64,000 nucleotides of DNA from Wylensekiella montiformis (GCF_009697385.1 NZ_VUNL01000003.1:124001-188000), one strand, 5' to 3'; counted from the stretch's first letter, positions 15,883 through 24,962 are shown. Numbers and translations are program-made. Notes: generated by a model not told the origin, from the letters alone.

Positions 15883-18078
15883 ATGAGTTTACAGGATATT
15901 GCACTGAAAACAGAATATCGTTCCTTTCAGGATAATATCGCGCAGGATTTTTATATCCCCGCTTTGAAGCAGGCCGTCAGATATAAAAGGGCAGTGGGCT
16001 TTTTCTCTTCATCCATTTTGTCAATGATAACAGCAGGCTTGTATGAATTTTATCAGCACGAAGGCAAAATCGAATTGTTGGCATCGCCTAAACTTTCAAG
16101 AGAAGACATAGAAGCTATTGAACAGGGATATGCTGCAAGAGAAGCTGTTATCGAGCAATCTTTGAGGCGGGAATTATTGGATTATGAAGATTTCTGTACG
16201 TTGAATCGCTTGAACTTGCTGGTAAATCTTATTGCTGATGAACGTCTTGATATCAAGATTGTGATGCCAAAAGGCAGAAAAGGTATTGGCATGTATCATG
16301 AGAAAGTTGGTCTGCTTGAAGATTCTTTTGGCAATATTGTGGCCTTTTCGGGATCGATGAATGAGAGCGGTAATGCGTTGGGGCAGAATTATGAATCCTT
16401 CGATGTCTTTTGTTCATGGCAAGAAGCAGATGCTGCAAGAGTCATGCAGAAATCAGCTGACTTTACTCGCTTATGGTATAATCTTGATTCCCATGCATCG
16501 GTGCAAACATTTCCTGAAGTTACATCATATATGGTAGATAAATATCGTATAGGCCCAGTAAAACCGATAAAAGAAATTTATCCTGTATATCATCCTCAGT
16601 CAGATGAACAAATCGCAGAAACGGTTGACGATAACGAGGCTAAAGTTGAGTCTCAAAAGTCAGGATTTCAAATCCCTAAGGGATTGAGGCTTTATTCCTA
16701 TCAGCAGCAGGCAATTGATTCATGGCGGCAGCATGGCTATCGTGGCATCTTTGATATGGCGACAGGAACAGGTAAGACGCTGACTGGATTGGGAGCATTG
16801 GCAGCTTTATGTGAGCAGAAGCCGCGTCTGGCTGTTATTATCGTTTGTCCTTATCAGCATTTGGTTGACCAGTGGGATGAGGATATCGAAAAATTCAAGG
16901 TGCATCCAATTATCGGACATAGCGCATCACCACAGCATAATTATAAAGAAAGACTCAGACGGGCAGTGTTCAGCTTTAACCTAGAAGCTCGAGATTTTTT
17001 CTGCTTTATTTGCACGAATGCGACATTTGCTGCTGATTGGGCACAAGCAGAATTCGCCAAACTGAAGGAACCATCAGTTTTAGTGGTAGACGAAGCACAT
17101 AATTTTGGTGCTGAAAAATTAATGCAGACGCTGCAGAAGAACTATACCTATCGATTAGCACTTTCCGCGACGATGGACCGACATAATGATCCGGAGGGAA
17201 CAGAGTGCCTGTATCGATTCTTTGGCGATGTATGCATTCATTATGACCTTGGACGGGCAATTCAAGAAAAAAAGCTTGTGCCGTATGACTATTATCCTGT
17301 TGTCATTTACCTCACAGAAACAGAATTGAAAAAATATCAACAGCTGACCATCGAGATAGGTAAAGGCATCTATAAAAAGAAAGGAAAAATCATTGTTACA
17401 CAAAAGGCTAAAACGCTGCTGCTAAAGAGGTCGCGTATAGTTGCTGGGGCAATGAACAAAGTCGAAAAGCTGCGCGAAATGATGCTAGAATTTAAAGATA
17501 AGCATGACATGTTGATTTATTGCGGCGCAGCACAAGTCGGCATAGAAGATGAAAATTTGGATATCCGGCAAATTGATTACATCTCGCGTATGTTGAATTT
17601 TGAGTTAGAAATGAGAACGGCACAATTCACATCCAAAGAGTCTATGGACGAAAGAGCTCTGCGGATAGAAGAATTCAAGTCACATGACATACAAGCTCTA
17701 GTGGCCATTAAATGTCTTGATGAAGGCGTCAATATCCCGAGTATTCGCACGGCGTTTATTCTAGCTAGTACGACAAATCCGAAAGAATATATCCAGCGAC
17801 GGGGTCGTGTATTAAGGCGTTATCCAGGGAACGAATCTGCAGTTATCTATGATTTTATTACCTTGCCACGTTCCTTGGACGAAGTTCGAAATTCAGATGC
17901 AGCATTAGGGCGGCATGAACTGGCCTTGGTAAAAAATGAGCTCAACAGAATGGTAGAATTCCGTAATCTTGCTAGGAATTTTTATGTATCGGATCATTTG
18001 ATTGATGAAATAAGGGATACGTACAATATTCCGATAACAGAAACTGAATTTGTTGATGAAAGAGAAGAGTGGGGGTAA
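15883..18078 (+). CDS. PLD-like/DEAH-box helicase, candidate SspFGH-module component
   Basis: A 731-aa superfamily 2 helicase with an N-terminal phospholipase-D-like domain. The PLD-type motif is H139-x-K141 in YHEKVGLLED followed by AFSGSMNES; one HKD-like motif is visible. Helicase motifs: Walker A ATGTGKT (293-299), DEAH 403-406, motif III LALSATMD, motif VI QRRGRVLRR. It is 10 bp downstream of sspA. In known loci, SspABCD can pair with an SspFGH module that damages unmodified DNA; the helicase, SMC ATPase and small proteins here are the best candidates, but one-to-one gene names are inferred from position and are not assigned. Confidence 0.8.
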   Translation: MSLQDIALKTEYRSFQDNIAQDFYIPALKQAVRYKRAVGFFSSSILSMITAGLYEFYQHEGKIELLASPKLSREDIEAIEQGYAAREAVIEQSLRRELLDYEDFCTLNRLNLLVNLIADERLDIKIVMPKGRKGIGMYHEKVGLLEDSFGNIVAFSGSMNESGNALGQNYESFDVFCSWQEADAARVMQKSADFTRLWYNLDSHASVQTFPEVTSYMVDKYRIGPVKPIKEIYPVYHPQSDEQIAETVDDNEAKVESQKSGFQIPKGLRLYSYQQQAIDSWRQHGYRGIFDMATGTGKTLTGLGALAALCEQKPRLAVIIVCPYQHLVDQWDEDIEKFKVHPIIGHSASPQHNYKERLRRAVFSFNLEARDFFCFICTNATFAADWAQAEFAKLKEPSVLVVDEAHNFGAEKLMQTLQKNYTYRLALSATMDRHNDPEGTECLYRFFGDVCIHYDLGRAIQEKKLVPYDYYPVVIYLTETELKKYQQLTIEIGKGIYKKKGKIIVTQKAKTLLLKRSRIVAGAMNKVEKLREMMLEFKDKHDMLIYCGAAQVGIEDENLDIRQIDYISRMLNFELEMRTAQFTSKESMDERALRIEEFKSHDIQALVAIKCLDEGVNIPSIRTAFILASTTNPKEYIQRRGRVLRRYPGNESAVIYDFITLPRSLDEVRNSDAALGRHELALVKNELNRMVEFRNLARNFYVSDHLIDEIRDTYNIPITETEFVDEREEWG

Positions 18079-18082
18079 TCAT

Positions 18083-18256
18083 ATGGATGGACAGCAGGAT
18101 TTTAAAGTTGATCAGGATATTGTCAAACGCTTGATATTCAGGATTATCATGGATGAAAATAAAAACCTGAAATTTCCATACAACCAAAGAACACCTGACA
18201 ATAAAATGGCGGAGAAGATATACCAAAACATTGTCGATGAAGTTTCAAAGGGGTGA
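18083..18256 (+). CDS. 57-aa microprotein between helicase and SMC ATPase
   Basis: A small, charged, probably helical protein (MDGQQDFKVDQDIVKRLIF..., then NKNLKFPYNQRTPDNKMAEKIYQNI). It starts 4 bp after the helicase stop with a GGGGG ribosome-binding site and ends 5 bp before the ATPase start, so the reading frame is tightly packed in the operon. I do not recognise a family. Its position fits a small middle subunit that bridges an SMC-like ATPase and its partner, as in several three-component SMC systems; that is inference. Confidence 0.65.
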   Translation: MDGQQDFKVDQDIVKRLIFRIIMDENKNLKFPYNQRTPDNKMAEKIYQNIVDEVSKG

Positions 18257-18261
18257 ATGAC

Positions 18262-20274
18262 GTGATTATTAAAAGTATGACACTGGAGAATTTCCGCCAG
18301 TTTAAAGGTGAATCTACACTGGATTTCGCCACAGATTCTCATAAAAATGTTACTGTCATTATGGGAGAAAATGGTGCAGGGAAGACGACGTTAGAACAGG
18401 CTTTTATGTGGTGCCTTTATGGAACAAATACATTTCGGTTAAAGGAACTTATTAATCGTGAAGTACGAGATGCTATGATTAGCGGTGATGAAGAAAGAGT
18501 ATCCGTGACTTTGATGATAAGCCATAATCAGAAGAATTATAAGATTGTACGTAAACAACGACTGAAAAAACAAGGTGCTCGTTTTGATAAGAATCCGGAG
18601 GAGAATTTCTGGGTATATGAGCAGAATGAAAATGGTGACTATACTCCTTTGACTAGTACGAAGGGCGCAGCTATGATTCGTGAATTTCTGCCCGAAGAAC
18701 TGTCTGGTTTTTTCTTTTTTGATGGCGAACGCTTAGAGCATATGAGCGAAGAATTATTGAACCATGGTAAGAGCAGTAATTTTAAGGGAGCTGTTCGTGG
18801 CTTAGTAGGATTAACTGCTATGATGAATGCGATAGAGCATCTCGGCAGAGAGAATTTGAAGAGAAGTGTCATTGGCATGATAAATTCAGAAATCGATGCG
18901 CAGGGTGATGTAGATGAGACAGAGCTGAGTTCGCAGATTGAGAAGCTGCAGACGGAGCGTGATAATCAGAATAATCGTCTAGAGGAGATTAAACCGGAAC
19001 GCGATCGATATCAACAGGATATTGGCATATTTCGAAAAGAATTACAGGATATGCAGGATGGGATCAAGCGCCAAAATGAATATGAAAACTGCAAGGTGAA
19101 AAAGGAGCTTGAAGAAGCAGAACAAGAAAAAGCTCGTAAAAGTATATATGAATATTTTGGTAAAAATATTGGCATGTACATTTTGATACCGCTTCTCAGA
19201 CGAGCATTGAATGAACTAGATGGAGCAAATAAACTGGATAAGGGTATTCCACATATCCATGCCGATACTATAAAATTCCTGCTTGAACGCGGTAAATGCA
19301 TTTGCGGGACAAATTTAGTAGAACATCCGGAAGCAGTACAACATCTCAATGAATTGATATCTTCGCTGCCTCCGTACAGCATTGGTAATATGATTGGTCA
19401 GTATACGGACCGTGCAAGGAGTCAAACACGTGGGGCAAGTGGGTTCGCTAGAGCTTTTCAAGAGCGCATGGCAAATTACGCACAGCATCTAACAAATATT
19501 GAAGAAGCAGAGGATCGAATGCATGATCTTGAGAGATTACTGCCTGACCAGGAGAAAGTAAAAAATCTGAATGGACGGATTGCGGATGCAAAAGTAAATG
19601 CTAAGCGATTGAATGATGAGATATATCAGCTGTCAGGAAGTGTTCAGGCAAAAGAGTCGCAAATTACGCGATTAGAGGCAGAACGGCTTCATTATAGACA
19701 GGCCTCTGTGAGAAATCGTAAACAATTACGGTATTTGGCTTATGCACAGGCAATTAAAGATGAGTTGGAAACGAGTTATAAGAAAAAAGAAGAGCAGGTT
19801 CGAGAGAATCTTGAAAACTGCATCAATCAGATTTTTGAAGATATCTATGATGGCGGTATACAGATTTCAGTCAGTGAGAACTATAATATTGCGACTACCG
19901 TTATTGATACCGATGCATCAAGCGGCGATGAAATAGAAAAAAATACGGCGCAAAGCTATGCTATCATTTTTGCTTTTATTGCGGGAATCATTAAAATGGC
20001 TAAAGAGAGCAGAGAAGTAACAGGCGAGAAGATTTATCAGGAAGATGAAGGCTTCCCACTAGTCATGGACGCACCACTTTCGGCATTTGATAAGGACAGA
20101 ATCAAGAAAATCTGTACTGTCTTACCGCATATTGCTGATCAGGTTATCATTTTCATCAAGGATACTGATGGTGAGATTGCCGAAAAATACATGCAGGATA
20201 TTATTGGTAAGAAATGGCTCTTAGAGCAGGAAACGAAAACCCGCTCTACTGTTGTAGAAAGGGCGTGTGTATAA
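18262..20274 (+). CDS. DndD-like SMC/Rad50-type ATPase
   Basis: A 670-aa SMC-family ATPase. The N-terminal Walker A is GENGAGKTT (residues 35-43), the C-terminal Walker B is VMDAPLSAFD (Asp at 603), and coiled coils (QIEKLQTERDNQNNRLEE and after 400) flank a hinge with a C346-I-C348 pair in GKCICGTN, a degenerate zinc-hook-like site. FFFFDGER near residue 150 is typical of DndD-type proteins. GTG at 18262 was chosen because IIKSMTLENFRQF is the usual start and AAAGGGG lies 8 bp upstream; GTG at 18253, overlapping the microprotein stop, is the alternative. It probably senses or moves on DNA in the restriction module. Confidence 0.82.
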   Translation: MIIKSMTLENFRQFKGESTLDFATDSHKNVTVIMGENGAGKTTLEQAFMWCLYGTNTFRLKELINREVRDAMISGDEERVSVTLMISHNQKNYKIVRKQRLKKQGARFDKNPEENFWVYEQNENGDYTPLTSTKGAAMIREFLPEELSGFFFFDGERLEHMSEELLNHGKSSNFKGAVRGLVGLTAMMNAIEHLGRENLKRSVIGMINSEIDAQGDVDETELSSQIEKLQTERDNQNNRLEEIKPERDRYQQDIGIFRKELQDMQDGIKRQNEYENCKVKKELEEAEQEKARKSIYEYFGKNIGMYILIPLLRRALNELDGANKLDKGIPHIHADTIKFLLERGKCICGTNLVEHPEAVQHLNELISSLPPYSIGNMIGQYTDRARSQTRGASGFARAFQERMANYAQHLTNIEEAEDRMHDLERLLPDQEKVKNLNGRIADAKVNAKRLNDEIYQLSGSVQAKESQITRLEAERLHYRQASVRNRKQLRYLAYAQAIKDELETSYKKKEEQVRENLENCINQIFEDIYDGGIQISVSENYNIATTVIDTDASSGDEIEKNTAQSYAIIFAFIAGIIKMAKESREVTGEKIYQEDEGFPLVMDAPLSAFDKDRIKKICTVLPHIADQVIIFIKDTDGEIAEKYMQDIIGKKWLLEQETKTRSTVVERACV

Positions 20275-20813
20275 TGTTCGATAAAAATGTTGTTTTTACA
20301 GGGAAACATGCCGAATATCTTCGAGCATTAGCACAAGGCAGCAGTAAACCCGATCCCAATCATGATTGGCCTTTTAAAATGAATTATCAAGTCCTAATGG
20401 CTGCTCCAGTTATTGGCTTCTTGTATCATCGTTTCAGCTCAAAGGACAATGACAAAAACATACAAGAAAATAAAATATTCGTTGAGCAGCTTATCAATAA
20501 TATCGACCAGTTGGAACTCATCTATCGAACTATTGTACTTTTAGCACAGCAAGATAGTGTCTCTTTGGATGAACGAATGAATCGCGCATTCCGCTATGAC
20601 CGTGATGAAGAGAAGCGTAGCAAAGGTGATGAAATTTTTAAAGGATATGTTCGTGGTGGTATAGAGGTCCTTTATGAGCAGCTGATTCAAGGCGCTGAAA
20701 CAAAAAGTGACGATATTCAGAGATTGCAGGATTTTGTAGTTCTTTGCGGCCAGTTTGAGCATGAAGATGATCCAGAGTGCATCTATAAATTCTGCAGGGA
20801 AGCAGGTATTTAA
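20274..20813 (+). CDS. Unknown 179-aa operon protein
   Basis: Starts at ATG overlapping the ATPase stop by one base (TAATG), so translation is coupled. The protein is soluble and mostly helical: FDKNVVFTGKHAEYLRAL, FKMNYQVLMAAPVIGFLY, LDERMNRAFRYDRDEEKR, GYVRGGIEVLYEQLI. No signal peptide, membrane segment or nuclease motif is seen, and I do not recognise the family. The tight packing with the SMC ATPase suggests a partner subunit, possibly the remaining member of an SspFGH-type trio. Confidence 0.7.
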   Translation: MFDKNVVFTGKHAEYLRALAQGSSKPDPNHDWPFKMNYQVLMAAPVIGFLYHRFSSKDNDKNIQENKIFVEQLINNIDQLELIYRTIVLLAQQDSVSLDERMNRAFRYDRDEEKRSKGDEIFKGYVRGGIEVLYEQLIQGAETKSDDIQRLQDFVVLCGQFEHEDDPECIYKFCREAGI

Positions 20814-20833
20814 GGGATTGAGGGGAAAGAATC

Positions 20834-22981
20834 ATGGAAAACAAGAACATATCCGATTTGACGGAACTCATTAAGCAGATTGAAGCTAATGAAATACTGC
20901 TTCCGGATTTTCAGAGAGAATTTGTTTGGAAAGATGTAGAACAGCAGAAACAATTGGTTGCCTCAGTCCTGGCACGTATGCCAATTGGCAGTATCCTGCT
21001 TCTCCAGTCTTCTAATCCAAAAGAATTTTCATCAAAGGCCTTGGGCAGAAAGCAGATTATCAATACAAGCGAACTTGGCGGCAATGTCGAGTACCTGTTA
21101 GATGGACAGCAACGTATGACTGTACTGACTAATGTTTTCTCAAATGCCATATTTCAGGGATTGACCTCTGTCAATGATTTAGTAGCACCAATGGCCTTGA
21201 AACGACGTTTTTTTATCAAACTGCCAAAGTGGAAATCTGCTGAGGATAGTGAAGAGGATATCTTTGGTTTTCATGACCTGAATTTTCCTACAGAAAATCT
21301 TGGTGAAAATCCGACATATCTGTCGGGTGATATCATGCCGAACTTAGAAGCTATAGAATTTAATAAGAATGATGGCAAGGCATTTAATCCCTTTACTCCA
21401 GAAGAAAAAGCAAAGTCGAATGACTTAGCGAAATTCTGTACCAGCAAAGACGATTACTATCGGATCCCACTCCATCTGATTGGCTCGAATGATAAGAAAA
21501 ATATCAATAAGATGACACGCATCAAAACCGAAATCAAGAACGATTATATTTCGGATATGAAAGATCATTATGATGCCCTGCATGAAGATGAGCAGCAGGC
21601 GTTCATAGCAAAATATGAGGAAGGAATCGATGAGGATAGAGATTTTAGCACTTCTCTAGGTGAGGTATTTGAGACTTGGTGGTCGTCATTCAGCGAATAT
21701 CTGAAGGACTGCATCAAGAATATCATACTGAATCAGATTGTTGTATCGGAAGCGCAAAGAGGTAGGGCCATTGATATTTATGAAAATTTGAATCGCGGTG
21801 GCGTCAGTCTCAATACCTTTGACTTGATGACAGCAAAAGTAGCAGTGGTCAGTTCAGAAGGTCTGTATCAAAGACTTATTGAGTATATTCAGAAACCTAA
21901 GGAAATTGATAAGACTGTTGTCCCAGAATGTATGGAGGCAGAAGTTGCCAAACTGACGGATTATAATGCTTCCCTGAGACTTGGCTGTTATAACGAAAAT
22001 AATAATACGATTGCTTCGAAGTATTTGAACGCTTTTCTCGATATCATATCGCTTCGCTGTTATAATCCAAATTTTGACCCAGCCAATTTTAATCAGGATT
22101 ATCTCAAACAAACGAAAATACTGAATCTCAGCCCTGAGGTTATCAATAATAATGTTGAGGATGTCTGCAGGGGCATCGATAGAGCATGCTACTTCCTCCA
22201 GACTCGCTGTGGCATACGCAAATTGTCAGAAGTGAACAATCTCTTTATTCTCGTATTGCTGGCGTACATCTTCATTAAAGATAAGTGGTTCCATGATAAG
22301 AAGGTACATGACTTACTAGAGGCCTGGTACTGGTGCGCCATTTTCGGCGGCGAATTCGATAAGGATCAAAACAAGAACTTTATCAAGAATATTCAGTTGC
22401 TGACAAAGACCTTGGTAAATCCGAAGGATATCGACTGGCTGAAGGATCTAAAGGGAAAAATTCTTCAAGTAGAAGATTACTCTGATAAAGCTCTGCTGCT
22501 CTATGACAAGGTCGATAAGGAACGTTATCCTAAAAGGAATCTCGTGGATTATGTTTGTCAGTACTTCTTGTCTAAGACATATCGTAGTATGTTTGATCAT
22601 GAAGAAGAGATCAGTACATTCTCAGAAAAAGCAAAATCGGATGATACGCTATTAGAAGCCCATCATATCATTCCTTTGGGGTCGGTAAAGAAAATAGGGC
22701 AGGTGTCTGGTGCTTTGCGGAAAGATCTTCGTAGTATCTATAATTCTCCTCTCAATTTTATATACATTACGAAAAAAGATAATAACGCCATTTCGGATAA
22801 AAGCGTCAATGAGTACATCAATCAGATTACGCCAGAAGCTAAGCAAAGCCTGATGCTGACGCAATTCACAAATGATCAGTATACAAAGGAGGACGTGAAG
22901 AAATTTCTTTCGGGACGTTTTGACAGTTTACAAGGATCAATCTGCGAAAGAGTGGGACAGTTGCTGGATGGTATTGCCTGA
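20834..22981 (+). CDS. sspE: SspE-like DUF262/HNH restriction effector
   Basis: A 715-aa GmrSD-family protein. The N-terminal DUF262 domain carries LLPDFQREFVW and the DGQQR motif (D90-R94), which binds and hydrolyses nucleotide in this family. The C-terminus carries an HNH-type nuclease motif: EAHHIIPLGS (H610-H611), then NSPLNFIYI and TKKDNNAIS. SspE proteins have this DUF262 plus HNH layout and nick phage DNA after sensing phosphorothioate on the host. The gene closes the operon; its stop is followed within 35 bp by the IS256-type left end. Other GmrSD-like type IV enzymes share the architecture, so the SspE name rests on context. Confidence 0.78.
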   Translation: MENKNISDLTELIKQIEANEILLPDFQREFVWKDVEQQKQLVASVLARMPIGSILLLQSSNPKEFSSKALGRKQIINTSELGGNVEYLLDGQQRMTVLTNVFSNAIFQGLTSVNDLVAPMALKRRFFIKLPKWKSAEDSEEDIFGFHDLNFPTENLGENPTYLSGDIMPNLEAIEFNKNDGKAFNPFTPEEKAKSNDLAKFCTSKDDYYRIPLHLIGSNDKKNINKMTRIKTEIKNDYISDMKDHYDALHEDEQQAFIAKYEEGIDEDRDFSTSLGEVFETWWSSFSEYLKDCIKNIILNQIVVSEAQRGRAIDIYENLNRGGVSLNTFDLMTAKVAVVSSEGLYQRLIEYIQKPKEIDKTVVPECMEAEVAKLTDYNASLRLGCYNENNNTIASKYLNAFLDIISLRCYNPNFDPANFNQDYLKQTKILNLSPEVINNNVEDVCRGIDRACYFLQTRCGIRKLSEVNNLFILVLLAYIFIKDKWFHDKKVHDLLEAWYWCAIFGGEFDKDQNKNFIKNIQLLTKTLVNPKDIDWLKDLKGKILQVEDYSDKALLLYDKVDKERYPKRNLVDYVCQYFLSKTYRSMFDHEEEISTFSEKAKSDDTLLEAHHIIPLGSVKKIGQVSGALRKDLRSIYNSPLNFIYITKKDNNAISDKSVNEYINQITPEAKQSLMLTQFTNDQYTKEDVKKFLSGRFDSLQGSICERVGQLLDGIA

Positions 22982-23015
22982 ATGACATTGATAATCCGAC
23001 AAGAATACACAACAT

Positions 23016-23059
23016 TTGATAAGGTAAAATATATTTCGCAAATTCAATTTCATAAAAAA
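23016..23059 (+). repeat. 44-bp direct repeat, right copy
   Basis: Identical to 7919-7962; the left end of a second IS256-type remnant, here followed by the transposase leader and start codon as in an intact element. Confidence 0.9.
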
Positions 23060-23360
23060 TAGACATAGTCTATTGCCGCTAGTACAATTAAGTTACCACA
23101 CCAAATTCGTAAGGAGGTAATAGGCCATGTCTGGTAACATTATACAACTTAACGAGGATCTTATAAAGAATAATTTAAAGGATCTTGTACGCGACAGCGT
23201 AGACCAGAAGGCGTACAAGCACATCGAAGAATGGCGTCAGCGTCCTTTAACGGTAGAATACCCATACGTTTACGTCGACGGCATTCTGATAATGGTCTCC
23301 CTTGATGACGGAAAACATGTGGATTCCTACGATGTGTCACAGCTTAAGAAAGCATGGTGA
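23018..23360 (+). mobile_element. IS256-family remnant retaining the left end
   Basis: The left inverted repeat, about 65 bp of leader with a ribosome-binding site (AAGGAGG), and two joined pieces of transposase remain. No right inverted repeat is found; the sequence changes to the Fic upstream region after 23360. Confidence 0.7.
23127..23360 (+). pseudogene. IS256-family transposase with internal deletion
   Basis: A 77-codon frame whose first 28 residues (IIQLNEDLIKNNLKDLVRDS) are the N-terminus of an IS256-type transposase, joined directly to a central segment (YKHIEEWRQRPLTVEYPY and VYVDGI) that normally lies about 100 or more residues later and contains the first catalytic Asp region. 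The last 24 residues (LDDGKHVDSYDVSQLKKAW) are not recognised. It cannot be an active transposase. Confidence 0.75.
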
Positions 23361-23371
23361 CGCTGATTTAA

Positions 23372-23404
23372 CCTTTCAACGATAGGCATACCTTTTAACG
23401 ATAG
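23372..23404 (+). repeat. Tandem YTTTYAACGATAG motifs, copies a and b
   Basis: CCTTTCAACGATAG (23372-23385) and CCTTTTAACGATAG (23391-23404), spaced 19 bp start to start. A third copy lies at 24963-24976, on the other side of the IS3 element and about 40 bp before fic. The set may be operators or element-end repeats. Confidence 0.5.
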
Positions 23405-23598
23405 CAGATAAGGGGTGTCGCTTTTGACCACAGCAAGCCCAGCAGCATATCAGTACAGGGGCACAGACGCGCTCCTGAAGTGGTAAACTAAAATTGGACA
23501 CGGAGGGGGTAATTTTTGGACATACGGTGTATACTGTACGGATAGTACGAAATTAATTATCGGACAGAAATTCTCCCTCACAGGACAGGAGGTTTGCC

Positions 23599-23949
23599 GT
23601 GAAGTACACAAAAGAACAGAGATTGGACATTGGCCGCCGCATTTACGACGGCGGAATCAGCCGGTATGAAGCTGCAGAGGAATACGGTATCAATGAGCAG
23701 ACGGCACGGAATTACATGAGAATGTACCGGGATGCCAACCAGTTGCCGCCCAGGCAGGGACGAAGAAGCATCTGTGCGCCCTCGTTCAAGAAAGCTCCGG
23801 CAGAGCTGGATGAACTGAAGGCGATGACAAAGGAAGAACTTATCCAGGAACTAATCAAGGCCAAGATAACCGAGGCACGGCTAAAAAAAGGCTACGAGGT
23901 GAAGGGGGATGGTACTGTAATTCTGTACGGCAACAAGATTATCAAGTAA
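23599..23949 (+). CDS. IS3-family transposase OrfA
   Basis: A 116-aa DNA-binding OrfA. The helix-turn-helix is GISRYEAAEEYGINEQTARNY. A slippery A AAA AAA G run (23883-23890) lies about 60 bp before the stop; a -1 shift there stays open through to orfB at 23952 and would give the fused OrfAB transposase usual for IS3 elements. A GACAGGAGG ribosome-binding site precedes the GTG start. Confidence 0.85.
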   Translation: MKYTKEQRLDIGRRIYDGGISRYEAAEEYGINEQTARNYMRMYRDANQLPPRQGRRSICAPSFKKAPAELDELKAMTKEELIQELIKAKITEARLKKGYEVKGDGTVILYGNKIIK

Positions 23950-23951
23950 TC

Positions 23952-24801
23952 ATGGAACTATCCAGAGAAATTCCGGTGAAGCTTCTTTGCAAGACAATGG
24001 GCATCCAGAGGAGCAGTTTCTACGCTTGGAAAAAACATCTTTCTCAGCCGTCGGGCAAAGAAAAGCGCCTTTTGAGCAACGTCCTGCTGTTCCAGGAGTA
24101 CCATTGGAAGTATCCATCGCACGGCTATCGCTGGCTGAACGCCAAGATACGGTTGGACAAAGAGATTGTCCTGTCCGATCCCTATGCCCACAAATGCTGT
24201 CGGATTGCGGGAATCAAGAGCAAATCCAAGCACTACAGGTACAAGAAGGCTGGCGATCCAGCGCGGATATTTCCCAACCTGCTCATGTCTGAAATGCAGA
24301 TCGATGGGCCAATGCAGTGCATCGTGAGTGATATGACCGCTTTTTATGTGAAAGGCATCTACCATGAACTGACTCTTTATATGGATCTATGGAACAATGA
24401 GATTGTCAGTCATTCCCTCTCTGCAAAACGCGGTGATCGCATGACTTACATCAGCGGACTGGAAAATCTGATTGAGTGGCAAAAACGGCATCCGGAGCAC
24501 CAAATGGTTCTCCATTCTGACCAGGGATCGGTCTACGCCTCCAAAGCCTACAACGAGCTGTTGCCCATGTACGGCATCACCCGATCCATGTCACGTGCCG
24601 GGACCCCCACAGACAATGCCGCTATGGAGTCCATCAATGGATCAAGGCGGAGCTGTTCATGGACTTGCATGTGACCGGCGAGAAACCGGTCAAGGAGGAG
24701 GTGGATGACTACATTCTTTTCTTCAATGAACAGAGGCCAGCCTATTCCTTAGGCTACCTGACGCCGAAGCAGTATCGGGAACGTCACACGCCCATCTGCT
24801 G
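23952..24801 (+). pseudogene. IS3-family transposase OrfB, frameshifted near the end
   Basis: A DDE integrase-fold OrfB: HTH_21-type N-terminus (LLCKTMGIQRSSFYAWKK), first catalytic Asp in QCIVSDMTAFY, second in MVLHSDQGSVY, and Glu in NAAMESING. Just after MESING a small deletion (consistent with loss of 4 bases at about 24640) shifts the frame, giving an early stop at 24674. The true tail (ELFMDLHVTGEKPVKEEVDD ... LGYLTPKQYRE) continues in another frame to 24801. The element is therefore probably inactive. Confidence 0.8.
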
Positions 24802-24962
24802 ATCTCATCTGCATTATCGATGGCATGGTTTGTCTAACAAGCTTGAAGGATGTCAGAAAAGTTGATGAATCTTGTACATCGATTCGTTTTTTATGCCTGA
24901 TTTTTTTAGTTTTGTGTCCAATTTTTGTTGACAAGTGCACTCCCGTTCTATGCCCTGAAACA

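Larger units (their letters stand above)
23483..24932 (+). mobile_element. IS3-family insertion sequence, 1450 bp, with 5-bp target duplication
   Basis: Terminal inverted repeats of 19 bp with 17 matches: GTAAACTAAAATTGGACAC (23483-23501) and the complement of 24914-24932 (GTCAACAAAAATTGGACAC). A 5-bp direct repeat AAGTG flanks it (23478-23482 and 24933-24937), so this copy inserted by transposition and has not been rearranged since. It carries orfA and a frameshifted orfB and lies upstream of fic. Confidence 0.88.

Noticed and set aside
8453-22981. Classification as a Dnd (double-strand phosphorothioation) or DISARM system
   Set aside because: No DndE and no methyltransferase are present, and the DUF4007 plus 1201-aa ATPase pair fits Ssp. 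The SMC ATPase and helicase alone would be ambiguous.
7921-23360. A classical composite transposon with IS256 copies carrying the ssp operon
   Set aside because: Both element copies are damaged and no target duplication is found around the pair, so transposition as a unit is not supported; only the repeat is.
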